Below, piece by piece: positions 57,878 to 64,000 of a stretch of DNA of 64,000 nucleotides. The stretch is taken from NCBI GenBank assembly GCA_949358305.1, contig OX442321.1:5355605-5419604 (forward strand). The letters run 5' to 3'. Within the stretch, counting starts at the first letter, position 1; every line of letters starts with the position of its first letter. Source of the DNA: Strigamia acuminata (lineage: Eukaryota > Arthropoda > Chilopoda > Geophilomorpha > Linotaeniidae). The notes under the pieces were generated by a model. That model saw only the letters and a program-made list of their open reading frames with translations. It had not been told where the DNA came from and ran no database searches. The position numbers and the translations under genes were made by a program.

Positions 57878-59564
57878 GCTCGATACTATCTACCGCGACA
57901 TGAATATACCGCGACCTTGGAAACTGCGACTACGTGTATTTTGGGTTTTTCTTTTTCTAATTCCTAAGAAGGGCTAACAAGGGGAAGTGGCCCCCCCTTG
58001 ACCCCCGCGAACCTCGCGTTACTGTTTTTTTATGCAAAACCATTTTTTTGGGACGGCTTGTTGCGGTACACTGTTGTCGAGCTAGATGTGCGCCCCCAAA
58101 TATTGTTTAAAGGAGCCCGCCTCATCAAAGGTGCCATTGGGCAAGCTAACGTCCTGGCCAGTCCGCCATGGATTTTTGGTGACTTAAAATGAACTCTGCT
58201 CATTTTGTTGACTTTGTCTTGACCTGACTGAGGTTTTATTCTTCTATTTTCCCTAACAGGGGGAGGGGGCTAAGGCCCCCTTAATCCTACCAAACCTGGC
58301 CTTAAGTGTGTGCAGTTTTCCTGACCCCAGAGACCCCAAAACGCAGCATCAACTAAAGATTAATTGATGATTTGTTCGAACACCAGTTAAAATTGGTTTC
58401 GTTATAGCGAGGTTTTTCTGGTTTCTATGGCATTAATGGTGCAAAATATCTAAGAAACCACCAAACAAGTTGTTATCCCTAGAGGCCTTTCGATCCTTTG
58501 ATCATCTTCAGTGGAAATGGTTGTCTAGACCACATTGGGACCCTTTAGATCCAAAGTTACCTTGTTCACTTGCACTCAGGTCTATCTTGTTTCCTGCTGA
58601 TGGGAAAGCTGAATTATATTTGAAAATGGGATTAGATCATATCTCTGAAATGTGCTTTAAGATACATAAATTTTTAATATAGAATCTATGGCAATGTCAT
58701 TTAGCAGATCAATTTCCTGCGGGTATTATGGCGAAATTTGCATAAATAGTATATCCTCATAAAGCATGGCTTTGATTTATAAATTTACCACAAAATCTTG
58801 TGGGAATCGTCTGCATAATTCAGTCCAATTTCCACATTAAATAAAGAATTAGCACTATCTATTAACAGAAGTTGACCTTCTTGGATGTAACTCGCGTTAA
58901 ATCTCTTAAAACGGTCGTGTTACGCTTTATTGAATGTGTCTACTATAATTTTACCTTGGCAACTTCTGCTGACAGGAGGAAATTACATAGCATTCTCACC
59001 TAGCCTAACTGTCCTAACCCTCCTTAATCTAACCTAAATGGGGCAATATATCTTTTAAGTCGAAGAAAATGTGAACCGGTATCATTTTTGAACCAAAGCA
59101 TTGCCCTCTGTCAATACTCATTTTGAAGCGAAATGTTTTTCTTCTGTCAATAGTGCTGGACTTTGATACAAATTGATTAAAATGCCTGTTGTTCAACAAT
59201 TTCTATTTCTAACTTCTCATTTCATAAAATTTGACATGACATAATTACGGATTTGCAACGGTCTTCGTCCCAATGAATGCTTTCAGTCCTAATCAATAAA
59301 CATTCATGGATTAATGGGTCCAGTATTTCCCTCATATACAGCTCAACAACAGATTGTAACTTTGAACCAAAGTTCGTTAAGCCATATTCAACGTCTTTTC
59401 ATGTGTTTCTTTGTTGTGGGGGTGATCCGGCTTTGCGGAACAAACCTACGGTTCGAAAGCTTTTTTCGTCGTTGTGGTAAAACAAACTGCGGAGGAAGTG
59501 ACATCGCAAACCCAAAACACAAACACTTAAAACATGTATGGGAAGCAAAATACGGTTCGTTATA
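57878..59564. other. NDST intron, distal; no exon found
   Basis: A pogo-like end occurs near 58390 (TTCGTTATAGCGAGGTT). C-rich runs at 57985-58010 and 58260-58280 resemble hAT element ends. No conserved NDST coding block. Confidence 0.45.
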
Positions 59565-59712
59565 CAGTCAAGCCTCGTTATAACGAATCGCAAGTGAAAT
59601 GGTTCGGCCAATGGGAGCCAAGCTTCCAGGGATCCTCTTGAGTGTGGAAAGAGTATAGTTGAAATCAGAAATTTGATATAACATGGAATTTGTTATAACG
59701 AGGTTTGACCTG
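59565..59712. mobile_element. Short pogo-like element enclosing half a TACTC MITE (copy I)
   Basis: Ends CAGTCAAGCCTCGTTATAAC (TA before it) and TTATAACGAGGTTTGACCTG. Inside, 59588-59657 is a TACTC right arm (GGTTCGGCCAATGGGAG ... GAAAGAGTATA). Confidence 0.65.
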
Positions 59713-60499
59713 TTCCGTATTTCTTAGATTCTAAGATGCCATCGATATGTTCATATGGGGAAGAAATGCGTCTTAGAATCGAAGAAGTACGGTATACTCT
59801 TAAAATAACTCCACGGAAAATGCTGAATACCAGTTGAATGCTTTCCTTTGATATCTCCTTGAATTTGCAAGTAAAATCAAGTCCAGATGCACCGCAAGTA
59901 GAGAAGGTCAAGACTCCCTCACCTTTGTGGAAAACTTTAGTGCATACAAACACGGGATCGATGTTTGCTCCAAAGAAGGGCTTTGGATTCGTCAAATGGC
60001 AGTGTTTGAAGCCATGACCCAGAGAGAGGAACAACTTAGCCGGTGACTGGTGAAATTCACACAGATTGCTTCGTTCTTTAAAAAAATCTATTTCTTGACA
60101 ATTTTGACCATTCTGGGTTGGCTGTCAGCAGCAATGGAGGTCACAGGTCAGTTCGAGACGGTCAATATAATTTTTTTCTTTGATGGACATTGGGGTAATT
60201 GGAAAAAAGGCTTTTATTTTGTCAATCATGCATGCTTCCAGTTGAGTTGTCACGGGCAGGCAGCTAGTAAATCTTAGGGTGTGTATCCGGTCGTTCGGGT
60301 CTGGTTTCTCCGGTTGCCATAGCGATGCACCCGTTTGGTTTCTTATCGCTGGATGTGCGTGACTTGGGATTCTGTTCGGATTTTCTTCGACTTTCGATCA
60401 ACGTTTCACTCGTGTGATAATATGAGCTCTTTGGCAAACACAGCCCTGGCCACGATTGGTGCTCTCCACAACAAGGAATTGAACATTTTTTTATTGTTA

Positions 60500-61449
60500 C
60501 AGTTCAACCTCTTTATAGCGAACTCGCTTAGGGCGACAACCTGCATCTAATAACGAGTTTCAAAATTCCCTACAGCTGATCCCACATGCTAAAGTAGTCG
60601 CTTCTGGCGAAAACCTCGATATAGCGAACTTGCAGAAAGGTGCTCTGAAAAAGTTTTCTGTAATTTTTTTTTCAAAAAACAATGAAAAGGCGTTAGAAAC
60701 TGCAATTTTGGATCCTAAATTCGCAAAACTTTCTAAGCTGGGAAGCTGGAAAATTCCTTTTCCGGGTTCTATCTTCCAGTCGGCGCCTGCACGATTTATT
60801 TCTTTCGTAATTTTATCTGTTATTGTGTCGGAGTAAATTTGATGAGCAGTTTTCTACGAAACAGAAGGTGCTCTTTCTTTTTTCAATTGAGAATTTTGCT
60901 CTATCAGTCTTAGTTTAAAAGTTAGAAATGGAATGACCTTGAAGAAAACGTCAGAGGTCAAATTTTTTCACATTTTTGAAATGCCCTCACTTAGTTTACT
61001 AGTACTACATTCGTTTCATTCATCTCACTCAAATGGTTTTTTCGTTATTTGACTGGCTTTGTTCATTTGGGACACCCTGTATACAATAATCTAATATATA
61101 TATATACACACACACATCGGTTTATTGTTTTGAATAAAAATCACACGTGTATATTGTTCTCAATCGAATATTTCCTTCCTTTGAGTTATTCTTTTCTTGC
61201 TGTTTCTTCAGTACACTTCTTTTTTCCACAATTATGCACCCCGAAAAATAATCCTGGCTACACCACTGGTTCTTCATGCTAAATCGGTCGCTTACAGCAA
61301 AACCCTCGTTATAGCGAAGTATTATAAAACTACAACGGACTGCTTCCTAATAGTCCCACATGCTAAACTGGTTGCTTATAACGAAATCCTTGATGTGACA
61401 AACTTTTATTTAACGATTTTTAGTGATTCGCTATAACGGGGTTGTACCG
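60500..61449. mobile_element. pogo/Tigger-like MITE with internal repeats (950 bp)
   Basis: Ends CAGTTCAACCTCTTTATAGC and GCTATAACGGGGTTGTACCG, flanked by TA on both sides. The unit CATGCTAAA..GTCGCTT..GCAAAACCCTCG recurs near 60590, 61276 and 61350, so subterminal sequence has been duplicated. No transposase frame. Confidence 0.75.
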
Positions 61450-62382
61450 TATTTTTATTCCGAAGAAATTAATTTCTTTTAAATCGTTTGGGGACAAAAC
61501 AAATGGATCTAACGCCAAATGAGTGTGTGCAACAAACCAAGAATAAAAAAAAAAACATGTTTGTCTTTGTTCCCAAACACTTTCATTTTTATATCAGACT
61601 GTTAATTTCTATGGATTCTGTGATTAAGGAACTTGGTAATTGCAAAGCCTAATCTTACTTCCTGTAATTTTTTTCCCATTCATATTTTTTGTTTATTTCT
61701 GTATACTAAAAGCTTTTTCGTCTGTAGTTTCCGTTATTGGATTTTTTTGGGGGAGTCGGTGCATGTTAAACCGAGAGAATTCGATTTAGGACAATTTTAA
61801 AAATCGAAACCTAAGCTAAAAAAAACTGCGCAATGATATTATTCATCACCTTTTTCCACCACAGCTGTGAGTTTGCTTTGCACCTAATGAAATTGCACAA
61901 ATGTTGCATTCAAATAAAATCATTCTGTGTGCGAATTGTTTGTTTAAGTTTGACTTACACAGAAGCAGTAAACGAGCATAAACACAATTATATTTTTCGC
62001 CATAAATTAGTTGCACACTATTTATTCTTTATTTATCACTAAAAGTGATTTTATTCCACACTACTCAAGTTTTATTTATTTATTCTGGTGCATTTTCTAT
62101 GTCATAATTTGCATGGTTTGAATGCACTTTTTTTGGTTGTGTTTAAAATTAGCAAAACAAACACGGGTGCGATGTTTTTCTATGTTTTGTGACTACGAAT
62201 GACAACATAATTATCTAGATAACATGAGCCATGTGTTTACATGTCGCAAAACAATTAGCGTGGAACTCAATCTTTATAATGCAAAACTTGATCTGGATTA
62301 TCAATTAGGGACTGGCTTACTTAAATGCTGCATAATTCCTCGGATTAGGCGTAACAATTTGGAATAATATTTACATATCGTT
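61450..62382. other. Non-coding, no resolved element
   Basis: Nothing supportable beyond A/T runs. Confidence 0.45.
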
Positions 62383-62521
62383 GGGCAACCTCGTTATAAC
62401 TAATTGCTTTTTAAAAAATTATTTTTTTTTAAAAAAAACGTTATAACGAGGTTTTTTGCTATACGCGGCTATTTTATCGCGTTTTTTATTTTGACCGAGT
62501 TCGGTGTAACGAGGTTGACTT
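62383..62521. mobile_element. Short pogo-like element
   Basis: Left GGGCAACCTCGTTATAACTA and right GGTGTAACGAGGTTGACTTT are inverted, with a third copy of the motif in the middle (AACGTTATAACGAGGTTTTT). Confidence 0.6.
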
Positions 62522-63395
62522 TTAGAAACCGGAAATGACAGTTTTTTGTTTAAGTTATGACGGAAATGAAGTCACATCCGGTTTTGTTATGCATTGCCAT
62601 GTTTGTGTTAGTGGTTTTGGAATTTTAATGGCATTTAAAGGTCTCGGATGTTCTCGAATTTCATTTTTATTTCATTTACAAAAGAAAAATCTTTGCAAAA
62701 AAAACCTCGAGTTCAACTACACGAACCCCCATGCAAATGTCGTTAATAAATGCACAATTTTTCAATTTAAACGAAATTCCAATTTTCATTACGCACAATT
62801 TCTTTAATTAAGAAAAGAATAATCATCAGGATTAAATTCCATTTTTTTAATTTAAAAAATTTTCTAAAAAAAAAAATTCTAAATAAATAAAAACTGAGAC
62901 ATCCAGTCTGAAATTAATTATGCAAGATCTATCTGCACGATTGAACAATAAAATTTATTTTTTCCTTTTTTCTCTAATTTCAAATTACGAACTTAAGTGT
63001 GGGTTTGTGAAAGCGATTCCGATTCATCCGAGTGCAAAAATTGGAATTTATCCTAATTAAATAAACATTATTTGTGATTCCCGAGACAAGATTGAAAGTC
63101 GGTTACCATGGCAACATCAATCCAACTAGAAGTCGAGATGGCAGCTGAGTACAAGTGGTTTGAGTAGCCGATCCACTGTCTCCTCCTTTCGAGTTTCCTC
63201 ACTACATTTCATCCTGTTGACGTTTAAATCAATAATTCTTTCCTCCGGTCAACCAAATCCCTCACTTAATTAAACTTCGCATTTTCTCCACCAAAACTAA
63301 CGTTTCTCATTTAATTCTCATAATTTCTTCTTGAATGCAAACAGAAATATCAGCACAAGGTGCAGAAAGATTACTCGCTAAATACGCCACCAATC
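62522..63395. other. Non-coding, no exon found
   Basis: A/T-rich with one CCATGGCAACATC segment near 63106. No NDST block. Confidence 0.45.
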
Positions 63396-64000
63396 AGGGG
63401 CGGATCTACATCAGGGCTCCCAAATTCTAGGGGGGCCCCAAGACACAACGCAATGTACTAGTATGTTATGGTTTAAGAAGCAATATAACGTGTAAAGGCT
63501 CGTTTACGTTGTTGTGAAATTGCGTTCTCGACTTTTTCGCTTCGCTTGGAAAGTTTGCACGCTTTGGCCAATGACAGACGAGATAGCGTATGTCGTCACC
63601 AACTTCACAATTGATTCAAAATGGCAGCACCACGTTGGACAAGTGAGACGGAATTCTCTCTCGTTATCTCGCACAATCTCGTCTGAAACGAGACTTCACT
63701 TCATCATTTCTCGTTGCTTCATTGAGAACATGAGAAGCAAATTTTTTCGTGTGAATTTTTGGCCGCGACCATTTCACGTGCTAAATTTTGCAACAATGTA
63801 AACGAGCCTTAAGTGTAAAAATAACGTCGGTTTTTTTGTGTCATTTGACATACTTTGGCGTCTCCTTGACATTTTTTACGTCATTGAGCATCTTTGATGT
63901 CATTTGGTGGTTTCTGGAACGGAAACTGCTGTATTTACGTCATTGTATCTATTTAACTATATATATATTGATAGAGGGGCCCCAAAAAAACCTCAAGCCC
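63396..64000. mobile_element. hAT-like element (CAGGGGCGGATCTA end), runs to or past right edge
   Basis: Starts CAGGGGCGGATCTACATCAG followed by TCTAGGGGGGCCCC. The last bases of the window (GAGGGGCCCCAAAAAAACCT) look like the approach to the other end. It is interrupted by the Harbinger MITE 63496-63809. Confidence 0.6.
63496..63809. mobile_element. PIF/Harbinger-type MITE with TAA duplication (314 bp)
   Basis: Ends AGGCTCGTTTACGTTGTTG and CAACAATGTAAACGAGCCT. Duplication TAA at 63493-63495 and 63810-63812. Inserted in the hAT-like element. Confidence 0.92.

Noticed and set aside
63345-63395. Possible next NDST exon (after AAACAG at about 63345)
   Set aside because: The reading KYQHKVQKDYSLNTPP has no match to the expected NDST block with WWFPHMWSHMQ, and a transposon begins right after.

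Overview
This is intron-rich, AT-rich animal (metazoan) nuclear DNA. GT-AG introns, metazoan-specific families (NCOA4, BLOC1S2, NDST, a DEG/ENaC channel) and many non-autonomous DNA transposons point to an invertebrate. I cannot fix the phylum from sequence alone; a non-vertebrate deuterostome such as a tunicate would fit.

Layout. Positions 1-15050 are gene-dense. A minus-strand DEG/ENaC-type channel gene (1-1107, leaving the left edge) shares a compact divergent promoter with a plus-strand hnRNP A/B-D type RNA-binding protein (1629-5219, with a spliced 3' UTR to about 6245). Then come, all on the plus strand and closely packed, BLOC1S2 (6649-8144), a compact NCOA4 (8532-10538) and a 15-exon protein with degenerate EF-hands (10924-15049). 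Every exon junction in these models keeps the reading frame. Distances from polyA signal to the next ATG are only about 280 bp for the last two gene pairs.

From about 15.2 kb to the right edge the window is dominated by one gene, a heparan sulfate N-deacetylase/N-sulfotransferase (NDST). Its coding exons are at 34694-34851, 41037-41234, 43825-44039, 49635-49879, 49963-50166 and 57196-57322, and the rest lies beyond the window. Its introns reach several kb and are packed with MITEs, often nested two or three deep, and minisatellites. I found no transposase, reverse transcriptase, CRISPR array or rRNA gene.

The genes share no pathway: RNA processing, lysosome-related organelle biogenesis, ferritin turnover, a probable calcium-binding scaffold and heparan sulfate modification. 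The most unusual signals are in the repeats. First, one MITE family (at least nine copies) has terminal arms that match each other within a copy but differ strongly between copies, while two small internal hairpins are conserved. Second, nearly every minisatellite in the window has a period close to a multiple of the DNA helical repeat (11, 20-21, 30-31, 41, 62-63, 83 bp). Third, the hnRNP gene has an AATAAA signal nine bases ahead of the 5' splice site of an apparent 3' UTR intron, which suggests a splice-or-polyadenylate switch.
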